Shown: positions 25,218 through 38,004 of the stretch, one piece after another
Position numbering within the stretch: the stretch's first letter is position 1
How the letters are laid out: each line of letters starts with the position of its first letter
Assembly: GCF_032854445.1 (NCBI RefSeq)
Contig: NC_088302.1
Span: forward strand, 8,615,338-8,679,337
Reading direction: 5' to 3'
Length of the DNA: 64,000 nt
From: Liolophura sinensis
Taxonomy: Eukaryota > Mollusca > Polyplacophora > Chitonida > Chitonidae
Notes under the pieces: generated by a model
Databases searched by the model: none
Seen by the model: the letters and a program-made list of their open reading frames with translations, nothing else
What the model was told of the DNA's origin: nothing
Translations under genes and position numbers: made by a program

Positions 25218-25760
25218 ACTTAACAATACGTCTCCCCACACAGTGACTGTTAGACAGGTGCTTGCAATACAGCGTCCACCGTACTGCTCATGAGTTAAGA
25301 TCAGTGAGAGACGACGATGAGCTTCAGCTGTAGCACGACTGTAGCAGTATTACCGATAGCTGCTCTAGGCCTTTGAAACAGTACATAACATAAGGTGATG
25401 AAGTCGTGTTAACGTAACAAGGTAGGCTGTCCGCAGACACATGGACGTAGTGTCAGCATTCCGCCGAACCACTCCCCCGGCTTAAGCGGTCGACTCGCCG
25501 AGAGAGAACGAGCAGGTCTGCATCGCCCGAGGTGCTACTGCGTGAAATAACATCCGCTTCACGAAAAGACAGGTAGATTAGGGCTTCTGTATTACACAAA
25601 GGTGTGCTCTCACCGGTGGTTAGAGCTGACACGAAGGTAAACGACACTGGCCCCAGCTCCGCGCGGATGGACACGCAGAAAGAGGGGGACTTTGTAAAAA
25701 GCCCTGACTCCTTAATGGACAGACGTTCTGCGCTCTGGAGACTGCGTTCCGCTCTTCACT
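25218..25760 (-). promoter_or_regulatory. Putative 5' UTR and promoter of the minus-strand gene
   Basis: This stretch is richer in G+C and CpG than its neighbours and lies directly upstream, on the - strand, of the putative first exon. It has a 74-codon open frame at 25453-25674 on the same strand that could be an upstream ORF. No TATA box was identified. The call is inferred from composition and position. Confidence 0.3.
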
Positions 25761-26829
25761 AGCCACTCGTCTTCAGGGGAAAACCGACTTCGATCTGCAG
25801 CACGGACAGGACTGAATCGCCGACCAAATTGGATTTCACGACTGATTGGATGTGGAATCTATGCCGATATGCGGAAGTCATGTGCCAAGGCCGACTGAAA
25901 CAATTTGCGTGGTTAAATATGGCTGTGATGATCTCTGAGGGATGAGTATAAAGGATGGGATATGTTCGCCTCGGGTCAGCTAACAAATGAACCGTTTACC
26001 ACAGAAGAGAAGGAAATCAACTGCTGGCAACGATCGAATTGTTCGTCGACGGCGACAAATAAAGTACTCGATAACTGCAGTCAGTCATTGTCTACATGAT
26101 ATTTAGTCTTGAGTATGACGGATTCAAAGGCATTAGGGCACGAACCGCGTTACCCAACACTGCCAGTGAATTCAGTAATGTCATTGGCATCCTGTCTGAC
26201 TCAAACCCACTAATCGATAAACAACTGGAACACATATTAAACATTTTTGTAAACAAACCGATATTTTTTATATTTTACCCACATTTGTACACTGTTTGTT
26301 TTATTGCAGCTGTACACGAGAAAAACACTATATATATGGATACAGCTATCTATGGACAAGTGACATGTATGATACCTAGGACACTAACATACAAAGTACT
26401 ACATGTTTGATATCTACTCACTAGCAAAAGGTGTACATATGAGTCTACAGATCAGCAAATATAACAATACATATCGCCTAGCGGGTCAAGTACAATATAA
26501 ACGTTTAAAAATATACAACACACACAAAAAAGGTATCCTTGGGAAAATAAAGTAATTACTTATCCAAATAAGAATGACGAAAGCAGATATCTGAATACAG
26601 CTGAATACAGCTAAAATGAAGTGTTGTATAGAATTGCCGCTAGCTGTTGTATGCCTGTTACATACGTTTACATTAGACTGTGCACCCACTGATGAAGTGC
26701 TATACATGGTTACAGCTATGCACAAACACGCCATAAAAGCACTGCTTCATATTGCTGCTCACAGATAAATGAAGCACTAGTTGAGAATACAGATGTGTAC
26801 GGAAAACTAGTACAAGAAAGTACTATATG
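25761..26829. other. Intergenic DNA
   Basis: No supported gene. The longest open frame (26096-26410, + strand) has no recognisable domain. Confidence 0.4.
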
Positions 26830-27450
26830 AAATTACAGATGTCCAGGGATAAATAAACCACAGGTTGAGAGTATTGGTAAAGTACTGGTTGAGATTACGG
26901 ATGTCCAGAGACACGTAAAGTACTGGTTGAAATTACAGATGTCCACAGACAAAGTACTGGTTGAGATTACAGATGTCCACAGACAAGTAAAGTACTGGTT
27001 GACATTACAGATGTCCACAGACAAAGTATTTGTTGTGATTAAAGATGTCCACACACAAATGAATGGTTCAGATTAAAGGTGTCCACGGATAATTAAAGTA
27101 CCGGTTGAAATTACAACCGGACAAATATAATGGTGGATGAGATTATAGCGCTTCACAGACAAATAAAGCAGTGGATGAGATTACATTGTCCAAATATAAA
27201 TAAAGTACTATATGCAATTACACGTGCCCACAGACAAATAAAGTACTGTATGCGATTACATCTGCCCACTGACAAATAAAGCGGTGGATGAGATTACAGC
27301 TGTCCACAGACAAATAAAGAACCGTATGCGACTACGGCTGTCCACAGACAAGTAAATTAGTGGGTAAAATCATGGCTGTCCACAGACGAATAAAGTACTG
27401 TATGCAATTAATGCTGTCCACAGACAAATAAAGTACCTATAGATGTCATT
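26830..27450. repeat. Minisatellite, about 38-42 bp period
   Basis: Units of the type agtactggttgagattacagatgtccacagacaaataa repeat with growing divergence toward the right end, where variants such as cagtggatgagattacagctgtcc appear. The repetitive frame on the - strand (26833-27054) is a product of the array. Confidence 0.85.
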
Positions 27451-27605
27451 ATCTACCGATTCACACACAAATCAAGCATCTTGGACACGTAAAATCGACA
27501 ACAAACAAATGTGTCATATCCAGTCACATTACAGGCAAATGAAACATAAAATGCTACTTACAGAAATAAACAACGACTAATGTCCAAAATCATTTACAAA
27601 TCAAT

Positions 27606-27800
27606 AGGGGCCTCCTTTGTCGGTTAGCGCGCTAGCGCAGCATAGTGACCCAGAAGCCTCTCACCAATGCGATCGCTGTGAGTTCAAGACCAGCTCATGC
27701 TGGCTTCCTCTCCGGCCATACGTGGAAGGTCTTCCAGCAACCTGCGGATGGTCGTGGGTTTCCTCCGGGCTCTGCCGGTTTCCTCCCACTCTACCGGTTT
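27606..27800 (+). mobile_element. SINE-A, head and middle
   Basis: Contains the tRNA-like head (ggcctcctttgtcggttagcgcg), the region cagaagcctctcaccaatgcg, a B-box-like gagttcaagaccagc, and the middle to gggctctgccggtttcctcccac. The normal 3' tail does not follow; an inverted tail segment does (next entry). Confidence 0.85.
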
Positions 27801-27825
27801 TCCTCCCACTTAATCTATGTGACTT

Positions 27826-27905
27826 GGGTTTAAGGCTATACTTAAGAATGCTTCACTTATATGACGGCGGTTGGGTTGATACAGATGGAGGAAACCGGAA
27901 AGTCA
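27826..27905 (-). mobile_element. SINE-A tail fragment, inverted relative to its neighbour
   Basis: The segment aaggctatacttaagaatgcttcacttatatgacggcgg...gaggaaaccgg reads as the reverse-oriented SINE-A tail. It lies about 25 bp from the forward copy, giving a composite with opposed halves. Confidence 0.65.
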
Positions 27906-28599
27906 GTAGTAAACGCGCGCCCTTCACCAGACGCCTCACAAAACTCCTAAAGCCCCAACAGAACTAGCGAGACCTTGATTCGATCCCGAAACCTCATGAT
28001 TCAAGGGCCGACAGACTGAGGCACGAATAACGTCTTTCTAGAATAAGTCAGAGAAACCGTTTGGTTGAAGTGTTGCGAAGGATGACTGTAAAAATTAGCC
28101 ACCCGGGACATCTTCTTGTGCAATCATCCGCTTGGGAAGTTATGTGTACACACCCGGCGCCTTTACCTTTGTCTGTGAAAATGTGATAACGTGTGTTACT
28201 GAATTATCTTTCTAGGTTCGTGTCTTAAAGGAAAGATATCATGTTATGTCTGTCATGTACAAAGATAGGCGTTACATTTGAGATTTTGCATGACTACCGC
28301 CGTGGTGTAATAACAGGGCACAGCGAGTCGGCCATAACGTCTGCTTACAACGACGGAGGATCGGCTGGGATTCGGTTATGTCACAATTGTACTCAGTATG
28401 GCTTCCCCTATCAAATACCTAGTACCATTATTTCATTAACGATTCTCGAGAAGGAGAAACTGGATTATTTCCTTTCGTTTTATTTGAATGTTTTTATGTA
28501 ACAGTAGTTGCGCTATTATTTAGCATTCATGTGCACGTTGGTGCCTTTTTCTAGAATTTGATCTGACTTACAAAGTAACGCATTAAGTCATGAACTCAC

Positions 28600-28860
28600 A
28601 ACATACTCTCAAAATTAATATGTTAACTTTAATAGAATGTTTGTTGTCTGAGTGATGCTAGAATGCTTTCTGTTATTATAACACAACATTATTTCATATT
28701 CAACATAATATCCTGTTAGTCTAGTAGAATATTTATGTTGAATTAATAGAATATGTATGTTATATTTAACCGAATAATCTGCTGCAATAGCAGAATACAT
28801 TCTAGCATCACTCAAACAACAAACTTTTGTTAAATTTAACAGATTTTATTTTTGAGTGTA
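28600..28860. mobile_element. Palindromic MITE-like element, about 260 bp
   Basis: The left arm, with agaatgtttgttg and gagtgatgctagaatg, is matched by the reverse complement of the right arm, with cattctagcatcactc and caacaaac. The inner part is also self-complementary (ttcaacata / tatgttgaa), so the element is one long imperfect palindrome with its centre near 28725. Ends are actctcaaaa and ttttgagtgt, with TA at both borders. No transposase is encoded; the superfamily is uncertain. Confidence 0.75.
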
Positions 28861-29295
28861 TAAATCCCAGTATCAACCAGTCTGAGGCGATGTGATAGAA
28901 ATTAAGTGAGTGGCATTTTGATAAAAATTTAAGTGACTTTGTTGATTAGAAGTAATTTCTTGTTGTAACTGTTGTTTTCCAGCTCAGACGGGCACCAAAT
29001 TTTGGCTGTAACATGTACACAGATAGTCACATCAAAGCGTGTATCTAAATCAGGATCTAACTGACGGAAGTTCGCCGTAGCTTCAACATAAAATGAAGAT
29101 GCTCGATCTGAAGTCTCGGCATGTTAAGAGACGTGTAAAATTTGACTGACCAATTCAGCTAGTATTAAGGGTTCTTACTTATGGTTGAATGTTTAATAAA
29201 GGAAAAACAGGAAAACGTTAAATGTCAGCGATTTCCGGGTATAGATTTATAATGACCCTGGAGGTGGAGTACATTTGGCCTGAGACTTCTTTATA
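28861..29295. other. Intergenic DNA
   Basis: Nothing recognisable. Confidence 0.4.
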
Positions 29296-29353
29296 TTTAT
29301 TCATTTATTTGATTTGTGTTTTAAGCCCTATTCGAGAATATTTCACTTATTCG
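29296..29353 (-). mobile_element. SINE-A tail fragment
   Basis: tttattcatttatttgattt, then tgttttaagccctattcgag and aatatttcacttattcgg, match only the last 55-60 bp of the family in reverse orientation. Confidence 0.65.
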
Positions 29354-29854
29354 GCTTGAGACTTCAGCATTGTAATATTCCTATCACATGTGTATAGCGC
29401 TCCAAGCTGGATGAAAGCAAAATAATTTGCTAATAATTTGTCTATAAAGTTCGTTTGAAATTAATTCTTCTCACTCTCAACTTCTTCTGAATGAATCGAT
29501 TATATTCCCATTTCTCAGTTGTTAATTTAGGAAATTGTCCTTTCTTATTTTTTCTCCACCGGAAATAACGACTTTGAGAGATAATGAGGTAAGGGTTACG
29601 ACGTCGTTACAACTATATCATAATAAAACTGTCAAATTTCTTTGAATATTTTTTTAAGTTTCTTAAGTTTTTAGGAAAATGATAATAAAAAGATCAAGAC
29701 ATGTTCTCCCAACTTTTCTATTCTATAAATTATTCCGTGAACAATCTTATTACCTTACAAAAGAATCATTCTGTCAGGAACCTTGCATGGGCAACTTCTA
29801 TTCAATTTGCTACACACATAAAAATCCAGGAGAGTCATAAATGGGGAGGAAGAA

Positions 29855-29940
29855 GGTCGTGGCCGAGTGCCTAAGACGCTATGACACACATGTTACAGGT
29901 TCAATCCCGACCTTGCATGGACAGATAATTCCTACATTGC
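29855..29940 (+). mobile_element. tRNA-like SINE head, Ser/Leu type, candidate
   Basis: gtggccgagtgcctaagacgc resembles the A-box region of Ser/Leu tRNAs, and ggttcaatccc about 25 bp later is a good B box. A normal tRNA cloverleaf cannot be drawn: the T-stem and acceptor stem do not pair properly. It is therefore more likely a SINE head than a functional tRNA gene. No second copy was seen. Confidence 0.35.
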
Positions 29941-30362
29941 ATACCCTGATATGACTAAACGTGGCCTTGGTGACAATAACTTGTTGACGGCACACGTATG
30001 GTTATTTGTGCAATTTAACGTTCATTGAAGAACCCTTGTTTTCACCAATATGTTGTTCACATACGAGAAAAAGTTCTTCAGTAACTTTGGGCTTGTGGTT
30101 CACTCCGCATGTATGTTTCTTTCACGACCAATAAAGCCATGATATTTACAAGTGGAAAATTAATGAGAGTGACGATAAAGCAAAAATCGAATAAATGATA
30201 TATGCGGTCCGATCAATACTATTACACGATTGGTGGCAACTCATCGGCGACATCCCATCGGAACATTATCACATGTCAATAATGCAATTATCAGTTGTGT
30301 TACGCCCTAGGTAATGATACCCATATTGGTGCATCATGGAAGATGTTTAATTACATTTACAC

Positions 30363-30394
30363 CATATATATATATATATATATACATATATCTA
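30363..30394. repeat. (TA)n microsatellite
   Basis: An uninterrupted run of about ten TA units followed by catatatc. Confidence 0.9.
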
Positions 30395-32796
30395 CATCCG
30401 TGTCAATTGAATTAGAAAATGTAATTTTGTTTGTTAATGAATTATCACATGGTCAAGGGGAAATCTGCTCTCTGAGGCTAACAGAAGGACATCCTAAGCC
30501 TATTATATGTATAACGGGCGCTGACGCATTTGATCACTTTCCTAAGTGAAGTAAAGCGGAGTTCCCACAGGTAAACCACCAACCTACGTGTTATTCACTG
30601 ATATGCAAGCCATTTTGGTGAGACATTTTGGTCTTCAACGAATGTTGAGCCTTTGGTAGCCAACAAATTCCCTGTCCAGCGCCTGGCTTGAACCAGAGCA
30701 CGTGTACTTACTTGACGAATGAGGGCAAGTGTTAGAATCCAGCCCCAGCTAATTCATTCGTGGCTTTACGTTAGTAAGTTTGTCTAACAGCTGTATGATG
30801 AAGGGCGATTGTTTCTGAGGTGGACCTTGTTTCCTCCACCGGAATCCCTGTATTCGGCGACAAACACCAGTCAGAAAAGGAACATAACCAAAAGTAGACG
30901 TTCACGCATAAGCTGATAGTATAATTTCTGCAAAATTATAATGAATGATTATGGCTTAACACCACATCGGCAATTTTTCAATCATATCATGGCGATTGAA
31001 ACTGGAAGAAACAAGAAGAAACAAGACTAATACTTCGCAGTATACTTCGCATAATTTCCTTGCAATGTATGTAATATAAAGGACGAACAGCGTGCCGTAG
31101 GAAGTGTTCTGATAAGTTGAACAAGAAATATATGAAGGCCATACCCACGCAGATTTCAATCCATGATGTCATAAGATTATGTATAAGAGCCGGATGTACG
31201 CTATTCAACCATAAAGATATGTGTACTGCGTTGGAAGATAAAGGGCACCTCCTACAAATGTGCATGGCCCATGCCTACCCACAGTGTTATGCATGTTGCA
31301 CCACGGGAGTAGCGGTTTTTGGGGGGTATTTCCTATGATACGCTATGTGTGGTACTTGCCAACATTATTGTTTACTTGGTCCAATGTTATTGCATTATGA
31401 ATACTAAGTGCAACTCATAATGCAATATTATTAGTCCGCTACGATACCGGAGAAGACTAAAGGTTTACCCGTTGTCACCCCGTTCATCAGTCCCTTAGTC
31501 CGTGTATATTCCCGTATCCTACAGCTGACGTCATATGTGTCTGTTGAGTAGGTTTTCTTCCTTTGTTCTGAAATCAATGGTCACATTGCTGAAGCGATTC
31601 ACCTATAAATCGATTTTCTGCGCAGAATATGTTGGTCTTCTGCAAGATAAATTCGTTACACGGTTACTCAGCGACAGATGACGGATTCGCCCAATGTGAG
31701 GGTTACTGACAACATATATTTCCGTATCCTACCGCTGAGTAACCACTATGTAGTGTAACTAAAGGTATATCTGGAGTAATGTGAACATGTTAAAAGCCTC
31801 CAGGAAACTCTCTTCATAACCTTTTCATAACTTTTGTTTTTAAGACCCTGTAATTTACCCAACTTACTGAAGTGATTATGAGCAGAAAAACGAGAGCAAA
31901 GCTGTCTCAAAAATACGTTTAATTATATTTAAGGTTTTTTCCTGCGTTAAACGGCGTCAGATGTTGCAAGATAGGCTTTGTGAAGCATATTGCCACTGGC
32001 AAGATACATGTACTCTGACGTCACATCCCCTTTTTGTGTATATTGACCTTTATGCAGGTAAGTTTTTGTTAATATTACTTAAAGGAGAAGAAAACATAAA
32101 AATGATGCCAAAACCAGATAAAAGAGCATCAAAACTTACTTGCAAATTTGATCTTTAATATTTTGGGGGGATTTTTTTTCAAGAGAAAAGGGTATTTAAA
32201 AATATTTTTGTCTGGTAGGTATTTGGGATCAATTTTTGGTATTTATCGATGTTGCATAATAATGTTCTAAATAAGGATGTGATGCTTGTCTAATAAATTT
32301 ATCTGAATATAAATCTGTTGTTTCTATTAAATGCATTTAACCTAAATTATGATAATATTTACGAACGTATTAAAATATAAATATGATCCAAATTGAGGTC
32401 TAACGCATTTGTTAGCTGAAAAGAACAAATTCTAGTGCAAAAATATTTATTAAACCTGTGTTATATCCTCATTTATGACATTATTAAATAAAGGCTATGA
32501 ACACCAAAAAGGGTCCCAAATGCCCATCATACAAAAAATATTTCCAAGTGTCTTTCTCTCCTTAAGAAAAAATCGGAAAAAATACTGAAGACCACATTTA
32601 GGAATAACTTTTCGCACTCTTTCATCTGAACTTTATGTCATTTTTATGATTTCTCCACGTTTAAGTAATCTTTTATTTGCATTTAATAAGGGCTATTTTG
32701 ATATTAAAAGCTGCATTAAACGTGGGGAAAGCTTGTTATGACGCCAGAGTACCTAAACACCAGTTAGATGCTTTTAAAGCCCACCACAGAATTTGA
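30395..32796. other. Intergenic DNA, no supported gene
   Basis: No exon or complete repeat was recognised. TGACGTCA octamers occur at 31526 and 32016. A 12-bp inverted repeat (attgcattatga / tcataatgcaat) lies at about 31392-31429. The phrase ccgtatcctac-gctga occurs twice (about 31513 and 31725), suggesting a small duplication. Confidence 0.4.
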
Positions 32797-33025
32797 TTTA
32801 CTTATTTATTTCATTGGTGTTTTACGCCGTACTCAAGAATTATGGTGGCTTGAAACTGGGCAGAGCCCGGGTGAAACCCAGGACCATCCGCAGGTTGCTG
32901 ACAGACCATCGCACGAACTACCGGAGAGGAAACCAACATGAGCTGGACTTGAACTCCCAGGGACCGCATTGGTGAGAGACTGCTGGGTCATTACGCTGCG
33001 CTAGCGCGCTAACCAACTGAGACAT
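32797..33025 (-). mobile_element. SINE-A, near full length with an internal deletion
   Basis: Runs from the reverse-oriented tail to the reverse complement of the head (gcgctaaccaactgagac). About 30 bp between the actcaagaat and attatggtgg segments, present in other copies, is missing. It is flanked by agaattt at 32788-32794 and 33026-33032, a possible 7-bp target duplication. Confidence 0.88.
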
Positions 33026-33032
33026 AGAATTT

Positions 33033-35497
33033 AAACATTTCAATATATGATCTTGAGCTGTAAATTTCATCAACTTTAATTTATTTTCAGCTTTCTTTGA
33101 CTTTAGCAGATAGTTTTAACTGTCAACTTTGACTGACTCAGATGTCACTGTAGAATTTGGTCTAAACGTTACCAATACTCGATGGCAACAATGCCAGGAA
33201 CAACAATGCAAGGAATATGTTAATCAAGAAACTGTTATGGTTCTGTTATTCGCCATTCTACTTGGATTACTGTTAAGATATGACTATAATGTTGTCTTAC
33301 CGCGTTTTGGGAAACTGATAACCGTTTACTGTTATTCAGGGACTGATGTTATCGGACAGCGGATCTGATTGGTTCTTACTCTCCGCGGCGGAATTCGTCA
33401 TCATGTGACATAACGGGTTTCCCTGGACGGTTTGGTATCAGAAAGCGCCAGATGGTGTGTTTACCCTGAGGCACTCCTCGTATCGTGAAGATATTTACAG
33501 AAATATCTGAGATTACCAAATGAATAGGGCCACGTACAACAGTTGTATGCTGCTTGGGCTCATTAAACCCTACTCATAATAGCTGCAGCTGATTAAACAA
33601 TGTGATCGCGTGGTGGAATACAGCTCCAGCTGGTGAGACTACGGCTTTCAGTCAGGAGATATTTTAAGTGCCTGGCCAAGGGCGGCGGTTTCTCCGGAAT
33701 TCCCTTCATTCTAGTCGACGTATTCTTAGTTATAGCGTTAAATCCAATTAAAATATTTAACAAAACAAATACACAACGACCAGGTGGTGTAGTAATACAT
33801 GGAATATTGTCCATGATTCTTAGTTGGGTTCTTTAAAACTAGATTATCTGAATATCATGCTAGGACATCACTGTATAACAGCTATCGACATTCGCGTCAT
33901 TCTGCCGACAACTTCATATATTTTTTCTGAAAGCTTCCGTCTTTTCGAAATTGTATAAAATGCCTGTCGGAAATCGCACGAAATTTTGAACTTTTCATTC
34001 TATGTTATTCATATTTTTTGCGCTGGGTAAATTGTGAGATGTGTATGTAACAGTTGAAAAAGTTTGAAAGACAGTGGCTCCTCGGAAATTTATTCCTTCA
34101 AAATGTAAATGTTTGTAGTTATGACTACCAATGTTACAACTATATAAAACAAATGTTGGAAATAGGTTTATTATAATCCTCTAAAACCGTTTATTTTTAA
34201 CGTACTTTCCTGTATGTGAAAATCTTAGTGAAATGACACAACAACAACCAGACGACTAATTGTTTTTTAATTTCAATATTACAATCTTTTACCAGCACAC
34301 TTCACAGTTTAGATAAGCACATACATATGGGAAGACAGGCAATGTTCTTTTTCAATCGTTTTATTCAAGCAAATAATTAGACTTTTTTGGTCATCTTGAC
34401 CAATTTTATGTCGTAGTAGATCAAAAATGATAAAGGCTCGAAAACATATATGGCTGGAGACATCTGTACGAAAATCTCTCGCTGCCATTCGACCAAGTTT
34501 TGATTCGTTTTTTCGATATTTAATCCGGTCTAACTTTTTATATGCCCTTCAACAACTGGCAATCGAGTAGAAAAGACGTAAAGACAAAAGACAATGTGGC
34601 AAAACCCCATCTAAACATACCGATGATGCCACATCGACGTTTCTTTTCCGTATAAAAGATTTAAAAGCCACTGTGTAGTCATTTGACGGCTTTCAATAAT
34701 AACTTTTCAGTTTCGATTAAATCTAAATTGCCAGTAGACACATATGTGCAATTGTCTTTGCCTTGTGCTTGACAGTTCCATTTAATGTACAGGTGAAAGC
34801 TGAGATATTATTGTTCTAATTCTTTTACTCGAGGTGCAATGCCATTCACTTGCAATAAGTTGCGGACTGATATATGTGTAAATGTGAGAAAATGTTTATT
34901 TCGTTTTCATGCACTAGTCCGTTATGATTAGTTTATTACCTTATCTGCATTCCCCATTGTTTATTTTCATTCGGATCTTGTCGTGATTCGGACAATAAGC
35001 ACGTCTTTGTGATCGGGGGAAAGATTACAATTTCACAGGTGGTCGCATTATCAGTTGCCTCTCGTGCTATCGTGTATGGCAACTATAACCGTAAATCAGT
35101 GTGATCACGGTGCATCACAGGGTTACAACTGCCAGTCAAGAGTGACTTTCCATTAACTTTTGAAGATATGCGATACTCTCTATACAAACGAATGCTCTAG
35201 ACTATTTTTCTTTTGGTTATTTTTTTTTTATTTTCTGAAACTTTGACTTTGTTATCTTGAATCTGAATAGACCTGAATTACTTTAAAAACTGATCCTCTA
35301 TGTTATTTTTTATTTTTTTTTTTATTTTTTTATATCCTAAAGCTTTGAATTTGTTATCTTGAATCTGAATAGACCTGAATTACCTGGCATGAAACAATTG
35401 GTGGTTATATTCGTTTCGCCACAACCAACCATAAACCATGTTACTATTTGTAGCAGATTCAATTCATTTGCATGGTTAGAGGCAATTATATATAGAA
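33033..35497. other. Intergenic DNA
   Basis: No supported gene. Several T-rich runs occur around 35215-35335, where ttgttatcttgaatctgaatagacctgaatta appears twice (35250 and 35350), a local duplication. Confidence 0.45.
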
Positions 35498-35609
35498 TAG
35501 ATTGTGGGTTTCCCCCAAGTTCTGCCCGATTTCCTCTTACCATAATGCAGTATAAGTGAAACATTCTTAAGTACGGCGTTATACAACAGTCAAATAAATA
35601 AATGAATGA
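35498..35609 (+). mobile_element. SINE-A 3' fragment
   Basis: gattgtgggtttcccccaag, ttctgcccgatttcctctta, gtataagtgaaacattcttaag and tacggcgttatacaac followed by (aaat)n match the family's 3' half. Confidence 0.8.
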
Positions 35610-37139
35610 TTATATATGGAGTATGCGTGTACATATTAATGCTCGTTTTGAGTATCAGGGTTAAGAGTAAGTATGGCAGTCATGAATATAGAACCGTCAT
35701 GCACTCAACATACAACTATACTGACAGTTTAATGAATTACACTGAGTCTTTATGTACTTGTGACTGAGATGTCTCTGAGGTAAGGTGTTCAGATCCGAAT
35801 AGCGTTAGGTTTTTATTTTTATGATTTTGGTTCCTATACCAGGGTGGATTTGTTCTTCTCTCTAGCCTTGGCCACAGCAGTAGCAGAGGGTAATTTGAAA
35901 TAGTGGAGACAAACCATCGCTTTTAACTATTATTTCAAGTAATGACTTATCAGGCACTTAATCTACACAAGTGAACATATTTGAACTAGCTTTTCACAAC
36001 GTGACAGGCCTAGCTCAAACATTTTAGGCTGTATACGAGTTTTTTGTGGGACATTATTTTGTCGCCATCGGTCTATTGCCCAAAAGGTTTCACATGTCAG
36101 TGATAAACTTTAATTAAGACAGGTAAACGTAACACCGTAAGCTCAGAAGCTCCTGGGTGCTTTTATATGTATAAAATCCCATCTGAACAAATAAAAACCG
36201 TATACCAAAAAAAAAATAAAGTAAATAATAGTTTTCAGTAAATAAAACTGAACGTATACTGTTAAAATAGTTCATAGACTCTAACCATGCCAGTACTCTG
36301 TCAGATATAAAGTAAAACTAACTGGAATGACGTCATTCAGAATTGCGTGTTGTTTTCAGCTCTCATGTGTCATACTCCCTTTTTCTCATTTGTGGGCAAT
36401 ACACACATCACCTGTAATGAGAACGGCTACACAATGCATGCGAAAGAAACACTCTTGACGTCAACAAGCAGATAAACCTGAAAGGTATGATTGATTTCAG
36501 CCTACGCCGCGAGATACGGGCGGTTTACCGACTAAAGTTGTTTCCCCTGAAATGAGAGAGAAGTGGCTTTTCAATTTGAATAGTCTCCCTTTATACAGTG
36601 TTCTAAAGGCAGTGCACATCAGAACTAAGGTTAGATATGTAGAAATTTGCCAGAAACTCCTCCAAAAATGTACATCGCCAAGAGTCAGCTAGTCCAAGTG
36701 AAGTATGCTTCGCACAAGCGGAAGTTTATGTCCTACAGCAAGAATGAAAACAACTCTATAAAGACTACGTTTTTTTTTACAAATCCACTAGAAGACCACT
36801 CCCGATACTGGCTTCACACAATCATAACGATCAATAACATGCTTTCCTCAGGGCATCCAAAATCTCAGAACATGCTTTTTTTATTCTGATTCATTATTTG
36901 CTTTGCAATGTCCTCTACAAATGGGAACACCAATCTAACCAAACACCAAAACACCACTCTGTATTTTTCACACAGAACTTCCCAAGGCGTTATACTAAAA
37001 TAGAATTATACAGAATGCGTATTTTAAAGTTTCATTTCTAATCATGACATGTTCTTGTTATATGATCACAGAACAGAACTATTCTCTGAAAGCAAATGAT
37101 ATCTGCTCCCAGATGTAACCTCCTGAACACAAGTTTAAG
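35610..37139. other. Intergenic DNA
   Basis: No supported gene. TGACGTCA octamers occur at 36328 and 36456. An 80-codon open frame at 36647-36889 has no recognisable domain. Confidence 0.4.
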
Positions 37140-37440
37140 TACGTTTTGGCCAATAATCAAAACAACCCAACTGAATGTACGGGTACGCGAGTTGTGAGGC
37201 AAAGTTTGGTCCATTTCGAGCAACCCAGCTGAAAGCATCAATCTAGGCTTACTCGAGCTGTGAGGCGCAAACACCAAGGTTCCACTTTGTCAGAAACAAA
37301 AGCAATCCAGCTGAAAGCATCAATCTAGGATTTTTTGAGCTGTGACGTGAAAACACCAAGGATCCACTTCGTTAGAAACAGGAACAACCCATCTGAATTA
37401 CTCGAAATGAGAGGCGAAAACGGCAATTTTAATCTATTTT
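37140..37440. repeat. Minisatellite, about 90-bp period, 3-4 units
   Basis: ccagctgaaagcatcaatctagg, gagctgtgaggcgcaaacacc, aaggttccactttgt and cagaaacaaa recur with about 90-bp spacing, with decayed units at both ends. Confidence 0.7.
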
Positions 37441-37863
37441 GGTGAGGCGAACTGTTTACCCATACAAACGTATGAACAGCATTAGAATCGCCGTAATGTT
37501 TTATACTTCACTGTACATGTAGCATGTCAAACGTTTTCCCTATAGATCAAAGTATAGAGCAACTACTGATGTCTCTTAAAAAATTTTCACAGCCTTGTTT
37601 ATGAGATGCTCTAGATTTCGGGCGAAGAATTATCCACTCAACCAACGAAACATCTTGTATAAAATCGATCAGTTTTCGAGCTTTAAGGTCAGTGAGTATT
37701 ACACAGATTTTAATCTAGGTATATCACACAAACCAGTACACTTAGTTTTAATAAAAAAATTACCCTCTTAGCCTTTGAAACGTTTTATCTGTAACATAAA
37801 GCATTTCAATCTGAATTGAATTCTATGCGTGACACTAACTCGCAAAATACCAGTGAAACAGGA

Positions 37864-38004
37864 CCGGTTGGCCCGGTGTCAGTATGTGACTGGATGGGGC
37901 GTTATGTCTGGTGTCTTCAGCATAATACTTCAGTGGCGGCAGCACTTTGGTGGCATGGACTTGCCATGCCATTAGAAGATATATAATATACACACACCAA
38001 CATT
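37864..38004 (+). mobile_element. SINE-C 3' fragment
   Basis: ggttggcccggtgtcagtatg, atacttcagtggcggcagca and ctttggtggcatg align with the 3' half of the element at 11847-12140. The tRNA-like head is absent. Confidence 0.65.

Noticed and set aside
26833-27054. Repetitive protein on the minus strand
   Set aside because: The repeated peptide simply follows from the minisatellite, whose period does not keep one frame through the array.
29855-29940. Functional tRNA-Ser or tRNA-Leu gene
   Set aside because: A and B boxes are present but the T-arm and acceptor stem do not form a cloverleaf; more likely a SINE head.
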